A stretch of 64,000 bases of DNA, from the NCBI RefSeq assembly GCF_905475345.1, contig NC_066600.1:1805501-1869500 (forward strand), in the 5' to 3' direction. This DNA is from Vespula vulgaris (lineage: Eukaryota; Arthropoda; Insecta; Hymenoptera; Vespidae). Below the pieces are notes generated by a model. That model had not been told where the DNA came from. It did not search any database and saw only the letters and a program-made list of their open reading frames with translations. Below are positions 1 through 11,788 of the stretch, piece by piece. The position numbers and the translations under genes are program-made. The first letter of the stretch is position 1. Every line of letters starts with the position of its first letter.

Positions 1-752
1 CAAACACATTGTGATGGATACAAATGATGTAAGTAAAAATACGATATTTAAAAAACGCATCGAGATCAATAAAAGCATTTTAAATGTATTAAATATGGAT
101 TGATATAACGCATCATTTTTTCAATTTATATTTTTTTCAATGAAAATTAGATCAATAAGAAATATTTGATATACGTACCTTTTATAATCCTGTTGTAAAA
201 GTAAGAAAAGATATAATTGATTTATTAATGGATCGACATTTAAAATGCATACAAAGCTCGTGATAAATAAACTCAAAAATTAAAGAGGATTAAAAGAAAT
301 AAAGAAACATCTCTATTCCAAAGTAGAAAGTGTAGTAAATTCTGATTTTCAACAAGAACGTTATATAGATTAAAGTTACAAATCTTTATATAATCTTATA
401 ATTATAAAGTCACTTTGAAATCGTATTATATCTTCTAACCTAACCCTCAATATATTTTCCATTTTATAAATTACGTATTTAATTTGTATACATTAATGTG
501 ACATGCATACCATATACGTATATATTGTTAAAATAAATTATCATGCCCTAATAACATTCATAAATTACGAATAATCGAGTATTATCTTTGGGGCAATTAA
601 ACGAATTGCAGCCGTATAAGAATTGAAATAAGTTAACAAAACTGAATATTTTTTTTGAACTTATAATAATGATGTATAGAAGATCGTATTTTGATTAAGA
701 AAAAAAAGAAAATAATAAAAAGAAAGATTAATACGAATCACGAAAAACATTA
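1..752. other. AT-rich intergenic DNA, no gene seen
   Basis: I see no open frame with splice support, no RNA gene and no recognisable repeat before the CT microsatellite. The stretch lies downstream of the minus-strand cuticular protein gene and may include its 3' flank. Confidence 0.6.
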
Positions 753-899
<147 letters not shown>

Positions 900-983
900 A
901 ATGCCAGCTTCAGATATTTATAAAATATTTTGAAACGACGATAACATGGAATAATCGTAGAAATCTCTATAAAACGCTAAAAT

Positions 984-1789
984 TTAATAGCCTCTATTGA
1001 AATTACGCGAGGCTCCATCGTAAGAGACCTGTGCGCTAAAACCATGTTTCCAATCAGCCGTATACCGTACGATTTGCATTCTGCCATCCGGAAGTTGCAC
1101 GCGATATTCACCACGTACAATATCCCCGTCGCTGATGGCATTATGAGAATAGTCGTTTCCGAAGGCGTCCTCTTTTACTGCATAGTTAAAATCGAAGGGC
1201 ATACCGGGCTCATGGTGATGATGATCGTGCTGCAATGTAGCAGGATTGCGTTAATTATTCTTCACACAAAAAAAAGGAAAACAATATTATATTATTTCAA
1301 CATTACAAAACAACAATGTTACAACATTAAAAAAAAAAAGATATTAGTTCGTTCTAGTAGCTTTTCACTTACTCCAGGACCTACTGTATTCCCATTATTG
1401 CCCGGTTCCGGAAATATTGGAGTTGGTCTTGGTCCTGGTGGTGGATATCCATTTGGAGGTCTCGTAGGGTATTTTCCTGGTGGCTTTGTTACAGGAATAG
1501 GATATGGTCTACTTGGCGTTGGAGGGACATTAGGTCTCGTTGGTATCGTGTTAAAGGGAGGAGTCGTTCTCGTTGGCGAAAATGTTGGCGTTGGTCGGGG
1601 AGGAAAAGTTGGAGTTTTTGAAAATGGTATCGGTGGCTTCTCATACGAGTAACCTTTCGTTGATTCGGGCGGTAAATAAGTATTACGTCTTGTACCCGGT
1701 GGTAAGTCGCATATTACATTGGCTATTGATAACCAAAGTAACGTTATCTGTGAAAATAATTTTCTATTTAATATAGTCAGACACGTCAT
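984..1789 (-). CDS. Resilin-type cuticular protein with an R&R chitin-binding domain
   Basis: Predicted secreted cuticle protein of 220 residues from two minus-strand exons, 1789-1373 and 1229-984, joined in phase 0 (donor GTAAGT, acceptor TTGCAG). Residues 1 to about 27 form a signal peptide (MTCLTILNRK followed by a hydrophobic stretch ending ANVIC). Exon 1 then encodes a low-complexity Pro/Thr/Gly-rich segment with repeated PTR, PTP and PPG motifs, like the elastic linkers of resilin-like proteins. Exon 2 starts with a His run (HDHHHH) and holds a Rebers-Riddiford domain: FDFNYAV, then ISDGDIVRGEYRVQLPDGR and YTADWKHGF, which is the RR-2/pro-resilin pattern known to bind chitin. It ends in FNRGY just after the domain. 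The start was chosen because it gives the signal peptide; upstream in-frame codons are low-complexity. Expression in cuticle-forming epidermis is inferred from the family. Confidence 0.88.
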
Positions 1790-3305
1790 ACATATATACA
1801 CATATATATACGTGTATGTGTGGGTGTAGTAATTTGATAAAACAATATCTAAGAGTAATAAGATATAGGTACATATATAATGTAATAAAAAGCAGGGATT
1901 AAGCGATAAGAAAAAAAAAAAAAAAAAAAGAAAAAAAAACATAATAATGTGCCGTGAAAAGAGAGTGAAATGCGAAAACATAAAGCGAAAATACATAATA
2001 AATAATAATTGCTCTTGGCGTAACATGACATGAAACGCCTATTATAAGATCGATGCTCCACTTTCGTAATTAAACTCGACAGTGTCATCATTAAAAAAAT
2101 ATTCATACGTAACTCTACCTCTGTTATAGGAACACACAACTGTTATCGAATAAAAAATATTCGTCGCTTTTCCTCTTATTATTATCATTAACAGAGATCT
2201 CGATTATTTTATTATGTATGTTACTCTTGCCATGTTCCTATAACCGTTCGTATTTTCATTCATAAATATTTTCAATTATAAATACACGAATAAAGAAAGA
2301 TTCATTGATATAATATTGTGGAAATATTATTTATCGAATAATATTTCACAATTTACTTAAAATAACTGACTATAATGAATATAATAATTTACTTAAAACA
2401 CGATGTCAGAACTACTCTCTTTATCAATTGCAGACATCGTTTTTTGTCTTACATTTTAGCAATAGTAATTATCCAAAAGTTATCATACCTGAAGATAATA
2501 CATCTTTCGATGCCACGACGTCGGTTTTGAATTGATGACTACCTTGAAAAAACGATGAAACAAGTAGTTGGAACAAGTATTAAATGATCCTAGTAGATAG
2601 TAGCAACTAAGTTAATGAGAAAAGTAATTAATAATCATTTATATTTTAAATAGAATAATTTTATAATTATAGAGAAAATCGATAATTATCTTCTAAACGA
2701 GTTGAATAAAACCTTCGATAATTATTCATTCATTATTTGAATCTTTTAAAGATTCCCAACTAATCATCACCGAATATCGAAATAATTATATAAAGTGTAT
2801 TTTTATCTTTTATCGATCGATCGATCGATCATGTTGACTTTTTCATTGGACTTTTCAGGCATCCTGTGAATTCCACTTTTTTTCACTTTATCGATTAATT
2901 CGTCGATTATTAATTGCATTAAGAATTAAGTACACTCTTGGAAAAAAAAGAAAGTGCAAATTAAAAAAAAAGAAAATAAGAAAAAAAAATAAAATGAATT
3001 AATCTAATGAGATCACTACGTACCACCTAAAGCGTCACAGCTCGATTATCCATGATAACTGATATCGATATAAAAACAAAAACAAAAAAAAAATAATAAA
3101 GAAAAAAGTAAAATAAAATAAAATAAAACAGTATAAAGGAAAGAATCAAACGGCAGGATCAATCTCACATGCGTACAAGCTAAAGGGCGCACTTGAATTA
3201 TAAATCCAAAAACTTGGGAGAACACTCGTGCCAGCGATTCAAACTTCGAACGAAGTAATCGATCGATCAATCAATCATTCTCGGAGGTCTTATTCGACTC
3301 TAAAA

Positions 3306-3307
<2 letters not shown>
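1790..3307. other. Upstream flank of the cuticular gene, AT-rich, no gene seen
   Basis: Probable promoter side of the minus-strand cuticular gene. It holds A-runs near 1910-1940 and a short (ATCG)n run near 2813-2830. I could not support any coding exon or RNA gene here. Confidence 0.5.
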
Positions 3308-3351
<44 letters not shown>

Positions 3352-3380
3352 TCTTTCTCTCTCTCGCTCTCTTTCTCTTT
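3308..3380. repeat. (CT)n microsatellite
   Basis: Tandem CT with scattered CCT, GCT and TTT interruptions, immediately next to the GC-richer island that follows. Confidence 0.95.
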
Positions 3381-3399
3381 TGAATACGATGCGATGCTC

Positions 3400-3760
3400 T
3401 TACGGTAGGAATTCCGTTAGGTCACAGATACGATTACGATTTACACTTGTGCAATATAAGTGTATTGTTACAGTCCGGGCACGGCTGCGAATAGAGTCAG
3501 CATATAACTGGCCGGTATGCTGGTGCATTGCGTTTATATAGCGTGGGTCTAATAAGATGTTTCTTAGACGTGATGGAAAGAGAAGAGAGGCCCACGCAAG
3601 AAGGGGCACCTCCCTTGGTTCTTGCTATGTCTTACCTTGTCTTAGAACCTGGCAGAGATCGGACTTGCGAGAGGGCAAGTCGTGCCGGTTGGTGCGCTTC
3701 TGCAATCAAACGTGAGACAGTAGTGGTAGTTTAGATTGCGACCACGCCGAAGTCAAACTA
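3400..3760. other. GC-richer island with several perfect short hairpins, function unknown
   Basis: The composition is clearly richer in G and C than the flanks. Visible inverted repeats: CAGCATA at 3498-3504 with TATGCTG at 3516-3522; GGTTCT at 3617-3622 with AGAACC at 3644-3649; GACTTGC at 3662-3668 with GCAAGTC at 3675-3681 (six-base loop). Open frames exist on both strands but none resembles a known protein or has convincing splice sites. It could be a non-coding exon, a promoter or a structured transcript. Confidence 0.35.
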
Positions 3761-4190
3761 AAATCGGTGAATGGCGGCGATATTCTTTGTAGTTGTCATA
3801 CAACTCGAAGAAGGAAGATAGCCTCAGTACAAGGTTTTGATAATCGCGTAATATTTGCTTAAGATTGCTCTTAACGGCGTCTATGATTAACGAACAGCTT
3901 CACTTTTCCAGCACCTTTTCAATACAGGTAGCATCTTCGTTTATTTTACCCAGGTACTCTATCGTCCGGTTACCACGGTATTCGCGTTACTATATCAATA
4001 TTTTATGTCCTATAAGACTGGTACTTTGCATCTTAGGATAACATGATCTAATGATGATACGTAAGATTAAAGGCTTATTATAGGTCAACTTGATTTATAC
4101 AACCGGTTAATCTAACGTTGCCATTAAGGAAACACTTTCAGAAATTTCTTATTTTGAAAACATTTTATATTATGTATGTATGTGTATGTA

Positions 4191-4253
<63 letters not shown>

Positions 4254-6640
4254 GTATATATTGTATGTGGACAAAGGAATTTGCGATTTTCTTGTTAATC
4301 GAAGGAAAACAAGTTGTGTCCAGTTGATTATCTAAGAAAATCCATTTCATTTATTACGTGTGATATGTAGATATACACTTATGTGATATTATATGTAAAT
4401 ACATAGGTGCGCCTTGAAATTATTTCTGGAGAAGCTAAGAGAGATCGGATTAAACGATTTTCTTCAGATCTTACATATACAAAACGCGTAAAGGAAGAGC
4501 GAAGACATTAAACCGCATACTAGAGGTAGCAAATGATCGCAAATGCCTCGTCTAGCAGCTCTGAGGTATTTCCAAGCGGTCGCACTTCTACATATTCAAC
4601 TTTATATTCAGGACGCGTAGCGCCGTTGTCGGTAGTAGAACGCTTTTGTTTGCATAAGTATTTTCCTAAATGCAACTACCTAAATTACTGCAAGTCAAAT
4701 TCCGCAATCGGTGAAATGTAAAATACATTACGCTATGTTAATGTCGCTAATTATATAGAAAATATTCTTCGAACAATAAATTTTCTTTATGTTTACAAAA
4801 AATATCAAATATAGCGATGTATCGACAAACGCTTTGATAAGATAAGTATATGTACCTAGCTAAGTAAAAAAGATCACAATTGTGACTTATAATGCATAAA
4901 TCTCAATTAATATTTAGCATATATATAAAAGAACAAACGTTAATTCTCGTTCCGATCTCACGTCGCGTTTGCATCATTAAGTCTCGCTCTTGGTTTCCAG
5001 TTCGACCCTTTCCCACACTATACTTGCGCTAGAAAATAAGTCTCCAATTCTTATACATGGAATAATCTCAGATTTTATAAGACTAAAGTCACAAGCACAG
5101 GCGTTGTTGCTCTTGGAAAGGTCAACAATAGAATGCTATACTTACACCAGCGATCCCAAAAAAAAGATAAGACGATCGTTCTGAGTTTCAAACGGATCCT
5201 TCGGTCATCTACCCTTGTATCTACCTTGTGTCTAACGACATTTACATCTATTCTATTGGTTCTATCGACTTATATCGACTATCAACTATACACGTAGAAT
5301 CCATTTCGTTGATAAGATTTTCATAGCAAATCGACATAAAGTAGTGTTTTATTTTGATCTATAAAAAGAATCCGTAAAAATCGTCGATTTATTCAAATCG
5401 AATTACTAAAAATCTAAAAGATATATACCTATCGTGCGACAATATACTCGATATCTTATAACCCGCGTACGTTCATGGAACCATTTTTTTTTTTATCGGA
5501 AGTTTCTTATTGTAAATCAAACTGATCTCGAAGCATTTTGATATTTGCAGGAAGGCAGGTCTTCTACGTTTACGCTTGTGGTACATGGAAAAGAAGCGTT
5601 CTTTCACGCGGATCAAAGGAGGACTTTAAAGATCAAGGTTCGTTGAAACAGATTCTATTAGATTTCAAAGTGCGTGACATTAACACCTAGCTTCTGGGGA
5701 TGGCAAAGTATTGTATCGCGAATATCTTGATGACCGAAAATAATGATCGAATTTCTTATTTTCGTTTAAACGTCGTATTAATACTAAGTAATTTCATAAC
5801 GCATCGTTTCGACCAGTCCTTCCTCAACGCGTCTTATTGTCTGGGACGTCGATCGGGACATTCATGACATTTCATTCTCTTCGATCTTAAACTCTAAGTA
5901 AGTCGTAGAAACATTACGTGTAATTTGCATAATCCGTTATGTCCAGGGGGTAGGAGGCAAATATTCATTTATTATTCAATGCGATAAGTTCAAATAACGT
6001 AAACCCACAAATGTCTCTAAACCGTTCCGTTGATAAATTGCTGTTAAATTTTATGAATTTCTTACCTAATATATCCAAGAATCTTCTCACTCTCTCTCTC
6101 TCTACGTTCTAACAAATTGCGAGATCAATTTATAATTTAACTTTGATCATGTATAAAGAAACTAATCGATACACAGTGATAGTAACACGAACAACCCTAT
6201 TAATCTCCCAAGTTGCAATTTCAAGAGCAAACAAAAAGTTGATTGATTATCCGTTTCTTTAGAAAATAAATATGGATTCGATTGAAATTATTTATAACTT
6301 CAACCTTAAGCTTTTTCGCTTGTAAATGCCTGTATGAATGCATTCATATATTAATTAAACCTTCGATTTTTAATTAGAATCATAATAACAATTCCATAGT
6401 AAATGTATTATACGTATTATATGTATGACATAAAACTATACGATTATATTATACGTTACGTTTTACGTATATAATGGTAAACGTTTTATCAAAAAAAGAA
6501 AAGAAAAAGAGAAAATGTTTTATTTGATCGATTATTTTCTAACATAGCTTTATTTTAATCTTTATTTTATTAACATCGCGAAATTACGAACGTCCTTATA
6601 ATCTTATTTCTATCCTTTCTCTCTCATTGCACCCATTATT
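3761..6640. other. Gene-poor AT-rich DNA
   Basis: No gene could be supported. One stretch at 5551-5648 follows a good acceptor (ATTTGCAG) and stays open for about 32 codons, but its donor is weak and the peptide is unfamiliar. Confidence 0.45.
4170..4260. repeat. (TG/TA)n microsatellite
   Basis: Mixed GTAT/TGTA units run into an uninterrupted TA tract at about 4201-4249. Confidence 0.95.
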
Positions 6641-6900
6641 CGAAGCGTTCGTGACATTTCGTTCTCGTAACCTTAAAGTCTCCGCTCCAAGATCGTAGTA
6701 CGTCTCTTGCGTGGCCCCTATTATGTAAGTGACTGGTCTAAATACGAGGAAAAGAGATGCACCTCGCATCGCGAGATCCTAAGAAGAGGTGCTCGCCTAG
6801 ACATTCGAAAGGAACATGCTATCCCCATGGTGATGTTGTGATGTAATGCACAGCGAGTTTATATCTAGGAGCCTTCTTTCATTCTTTTTTCACTCCTTCG
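6641..6900. other. GC-richer island with nested inverted repeat
   Basis: Locally elevated GC. GCACCTC (6759-6765) pairs perfectly with GAGGTGC (6786-6792), and a smaller CTCGC/GCGAG hairpin overlaps the 5' arm. No coding frame is recognised. Confidence 0.3.
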
Positions 6901-9360
6901 TACTCGTTGCTCACCTTAATATTCGCTTTAATTTCGTAATATACTTATGGTCAGTGTGTAACCAAATGCTAATGATTATTATTACGACATAAATGGTTGG
7001 AAAATATGTATTCCAATATAATGATTGGATTTATATAGGTATATACAGGGTGTTCGTTCAGAGATGTCCAAGAAAGTATCTCAAAGCTTGTTAAAATTGC
7101 AAGAAAATTTATTACAACAGCAATAAAATTTGCACCGCTTTGAATCAGCTTCAAATGCATCTTTCCTTTTTTTTTTGTATTTTTATAAAGTATATAATTA
7201 AAATCATATGTTAAGTATTGAAGTGATCGATCACAATTTCAAAAAAACATTCGTCAGATCGCATAATATTTTGAAGTTGATTTCGTCAAGCATGGTCATT
7301 GACCTCTAACTCGTCAAAATGCATGACTGCATGATTTGTAAATGATGTATTTGTATAGGATGAAGTATGAATTACAGTAGAGTATGTATCTGTTAGTCAG
7401 TCGTTAAGATGCCGATTATATCGCTAACGATCCATAGTAGTAATTTTTTACCACATATGATTTCGATTACAAATGATCGCTACTATATAAATATTATATA
7501 AATAAATAATCGTAAAAAGAAATTACAGGTATCCATTCAAAAAAAAAAAAATTGTGTTGACTTTCATAACTTAACAGTTTCACAAATAAAAAAGAAAATT
7601 TTTTTAGATGCACTTTGTAACTGATTCAGAACCGTGCAAATCTCTCTTACTGAACTTTTTTGTAATTTCAACCAGCTATGAGATATTTGCTCGTTACGAA
7701 ACATATTATATTTAATTTTATAAAGAAACTCGATGCAAATATTAAAAGGAATATATTTCTTAATTTTTATTTCTACTAAGACCAATCAAGCAAATTATTT
7801 TCTATTTACAATTCTAAGACTTAGCTGCTACAAAATTCATTCCATTTTCAAGTGTGTACGAATTTTTTATCGAGGTACGATATTCTTGCATAATTTTCTA
7901 GAGGAATCATTTCGTTAGATGAATATGAAACGTGCACATAAATTACGGCTAATGCGTTTCAAATCATTTACTCCATAGATCATTTCGCTTCGTCATTACC
8001 TTTTCTCGCATCTTATATTTTTACAGTCCTTTAACTCATCGTCAATTTCACCTATTCCTTACTAGGTATTACCTATACATACATATACATAAATATGTAT
8101 ATACTTATAGATACATAATTATTATATTCGACCGATTATGCCGTTCTAGTATATTTATTTTTAAAAAATTATTGCAATTTCGTTAGTACGTGTATAGGTA
8201 CAAATATATACACATGCGTATATGTATGTATATCTAACGAATGGCAACTGCTACAAGTACCTATGTACTAACAAGTACCTACGTATATATCATATATAGC
8301 CTTGAATGTATTCAAGATTTTTTTATGTTATATACTATATACTCGAAATACTATATTAATAATATAGTAATAAATATATTATTTATTGAAATGAGAATTC
8401 TATTTATTGAAGTGGAATGAATATATTAATATATTAATATCTTAGTATATATACACTATACATTAGATACTGTATATTAATGATGTATTAATATACTTTA
8501 GTATGTAATAATATATTATATAAAAGCTATATTTATATATACTATGTATTTATTTAAGTATGTGCATATAGTAATCTATTGGTATATACATAAGTATATA
8601 TTTTCTTATTGCTATCATTCATGTCCATGTAAGATTATTATTCGTTTTAAAGGCAATATCATCGCGCGTAAAGTTTTAGCACGACAGTAATGCTTTTAAT
8701 GTACAACGTTAGATCACGTCATGCAGTTCTTTATTGCTGATCGCAGGGTGTGAAACAAAGGTCTCTCATAGACATATCAAACGACTTTTAACGGCGTTAT
8801 ACGTCGTTAGAAAACAGGGCTGAAGTAATGAAAACGATCTTAGAGTGATATAAACTTTATATCACTTTCAAATTATTTTCACGAATATTTCGAATTAGAG
8901 ATATCATTAGAAGGTCAGGCGAAGGTTAAAATGTCGGAAAAGAATCGATTCTTTCATCGAATCAATACGTCTCGTTTATACACGATCGATTTGACACGTT
9001 TAAGAGAAATTAATTCATATTTTATTATTAGATCGACCGATGTTTATGATACTTATTAGTGATATAATAAATATATAAATGAACAACGCGATAATATGTT
9101 TCTATTAAAAATCCCGACATTACTTAATTTGATCAATCCAATTTTGGGTGGGGAAAAAATTGTATTCGATTTTCGAATTCGTTGAATTTTTCAATCTGTA
9201 TGATTCATCCTTCTACGATTATGGAATAAGGTATCGACTTTCGAGGGTAAGAAATAATTATTCGGTACTCTGGGTGTTCCGGTTTATTAATAAGATTAGA
9301 AGGATCGAAAAAAAGATCGATGTAACTATATATTCAGGTATAAAGTCGTAAAAGCTGTCA
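6901..9360. other. Gene-poor, very AT-rich DNA
   Basis: Contains a CAGGGTGTTCG motif at about 7046-7056 of the kind often seen at ends of insect repeats, and TA-dominated sequence at 8050-8600. No gene is supported. Confidence 0.45.
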
Positions 9361-9368
9361 AATCGGTA

Positions 9369-9868
9369 TCACTTAGGATCTCCAAAAGGAACGACGAAAC
9401 GAGGCGATCGTTCATCGTTCACGGAGAATAATTCGAGTCTGTTCGCAAGCGATAGGGTGATCATATTTTCACAGTAAGAGGAAGAGGCCAAGTGGAACGT
9501 AGAATTCGCACGGCCGTGCGAATTGAATGGAAGGTTATGAATATCCGATCTTCTGTCGAAGCTGCGTGTCATAGCCAACCGCCTTCTTCTAACCGACGAT
9601 GCCTTTGTCTGCCGCCTCATGTAACTAGGTATTCCCTCGGTCACGATGAAAGTGAAAACTTCGCTCTGTTCGTAGATGACCTACTCTTTGCCAAGAATCT
9701 GGGTGCCCCATCACACCGTGGCATTACGCGCTCTCGGTCGTCATGTGCACCGCCGCTAGGGAAGCAGTTACGATACATCTTCGTAACTTCCAATTTTATT
9801 TTACGATCTAACTGAACCAACACCTTTGCTCTCCGTGAACGATTCCATTTTAATTGGATTACATACAC
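9369..9868. other. GC-richer island, open on both strands, with a 22-bp perfect palindrome
   Basis: Frames of 91 to 107 codons are open on both strands, but none matches a family I know and none has clear splice context, so I do not call a gene. A perfect 22-bp palindrome sits at 9503-9524 (half-site AATTCGCACGG followed by its reverse complement). The island may be a non-coding first exon, a CpG-rich promoter or an enhancer. Confidence 0.35.
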
Positions 9869-11226
9869 CTAGATGATCCAAAAAAAAAAGAAAAGAAAGG
9901 CAATTTTTGTAATTTCTTTTTTCGCATTTCGTAGGGTTTGCGTTGATCCAAATCGAATTAGTAATTTTGTAAATATTTCCAACTTTGCAAAATAGACAGC
10001 TTTTTATTTACTTTTCTTTTTTTTGATATTATCATTTTATCTTGTGCATTATCATCTATTAGTATCCATCACTTTTCTTTTGTTCATAAAACATTTAATC
10101 TTATAGTGATCGGAGGATCGTTAAATCGATCGAGCAGTACTACTGACAATGAGTAGTAACGAGTCGAGCGATGATTCAGTGCTGTAGCACCGATAGCCAG
10201 TCGAGCGGGACTCATTATTTCAACCATAACTCCCAAGATATGTTAAAATACAATCTCGATCATAGCAGCGACGCTTGATTATACGACAGAAGAAGATATG
10301 CATATGTTGAAAATGTTAAGGACGCATCTATCCTTTTTAATTAACTAAACAGAAAAGTTCAAGATATTTTCCTTTTAACTTTTTTCTTATCAAACTGTAA
10401 AAGTTCAAAAATCTTTCAAATGCGTTCTTTTGTAATTTACATAAAAATATCAAAAGTTGATAACAGTTGTAATATTATAAGATGAATTCGACTAGATCAG
10501 AAATTATAATGTACTTGAAATTTTGTGTATGAAACTATTTTTTTCTTTTTATATATATATTATATTACTCTTTAAATTCTTTTAATCTAATCACCTAAAA
10601 ATATCAGGGCGGATCTGAGATAAATCAAAATGTATTTGCGTTTAAATATTAATAAGAAAGATAATAAGACAAGATCTGAGAAAAAAAAGTAGAACCAACT
10701 CGGTATTTTATCCAGTATGTCTTAACGTTCTTCGCTGTTGCAAAATCTCATTTGTTGCATGTCTCGACTGGAGGTTGGCTAAAGAGTGATCCGTCTTGAG
10801 AATGGACTGACAAAACGTTTCCGTGGTTTGCCGTAATAGTGGAAAAATAAGATACATACGCAGAAGAGCCAACATAATGCATTACTTCAATCTATCTTTA
10901 TCGAAACTTTGACTACTATAAAAAGTTAATCGTTTGATAGAAAATAGTAAACTTTTATAATCCACTTCATTTTTCTTTATTGTGCATAAATTTAACAATT
11001 TGAATGAAATCAATGAAAAACAATAATAAAATTAGAAAGGCAAATAAAGTGTTGTAAATAAAATAAAATAAAAGTTGACGAATTGTTTAATTGAATTGAA
11101 TTGAAAAAACATAAAGTAAAGAAAAAAAATGTAGAAACTTCATTGTCTTAAATATGAATATAGTGGGAACAATTCGAGCTACAGAATAACGTGAATTAAA
11201 CGTATGGATTGTAAATCTATATAAAA

Positions 11227-11298
11227 GAATGTCTTCTTTACTCGACTTGACCCTCAAAAGTTGAGTAAGAAATTCATGTCTTCGTCCTCCCACGCACC
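11227..11298. repeat. Hairpin-bearing direct repeat, copy A
   Basis: Copy A of a 71-72 bp repeat; copy B is at 11718-11788. The two differ by three substitutions and one base of length. The core folds into an 11-bp stem: TTACTCGACTT (11238-11248) with AAGTTGAGTAA (11258-11268), one G-T wobble, nine-base loop. Flanks outside the repeat do not match well. Confidence 0.85.
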
Positions 11299-11717
11299 GG
11301 AATTATCTTAGAGAATGAAAATACACTCTATGTACCTATATAAAGAGGCTATCGATACTACTTAATATCTTGAGTATAAAACAAATGTTTTTAATACAAA
11401 TTTTTGATTGCAATAAGGAGAATGAAACATTTAAAATACATTACTTATACAAGAGAATATGTGAGTTCTCGATATTTCAATAGACTATCTAATAGTAATC
11501 TCATAATACATTTGTTATTATAATGAACACATAGAGAAAAAAATCTTTTTGTCTATTTTCAATTTGTATATCTTTAATAAAAATTTAAATTTTATAAAAT
11601 ATAAATGTTTCTCATTAAAGAATGATTATGGTTGAAATATATATAATTAAATAATATTAAATTAAATTATTTTTAATATATCTTAAATGTGCAAATATCT
11701 ATAGATTTATTGCAGAG

Positions 11718-11788
11718 GAATGTCTTCTTTACTCGACTTGACCCTCAAAGTTGAGTAAGAAATTCAAGTCTTTGTCCTCCCACGTACC
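11718..11788. repeat. Hairpin-bearing direct repeat, copy B
   Basis: Copy B of the repeat at 11227-11298. It keeps the same 11-bp stem with a shorter loop. It also allows a second, mutually exclusive stem: GACTTGA (11735-11741) with TCAAGTC (11764-11770), which a substitution breaks in copy A. Confidence 0.85.

Noticed and set aside
5850..6690. Shared TTC.TGACATTTC.TTCTC at about 5862 and 6649
   Set aside because: The similarity fades within about 25 bases, too little to claim a duplication.
9660..9720. FVDDLLFAK in a + frame resembles the YVDD motif of reverse transcriptases
   Set aside because: No other reverse transcriptase motif lies around it, the frame is short, and the opposite strand is equally open. 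Most likely coincidence.
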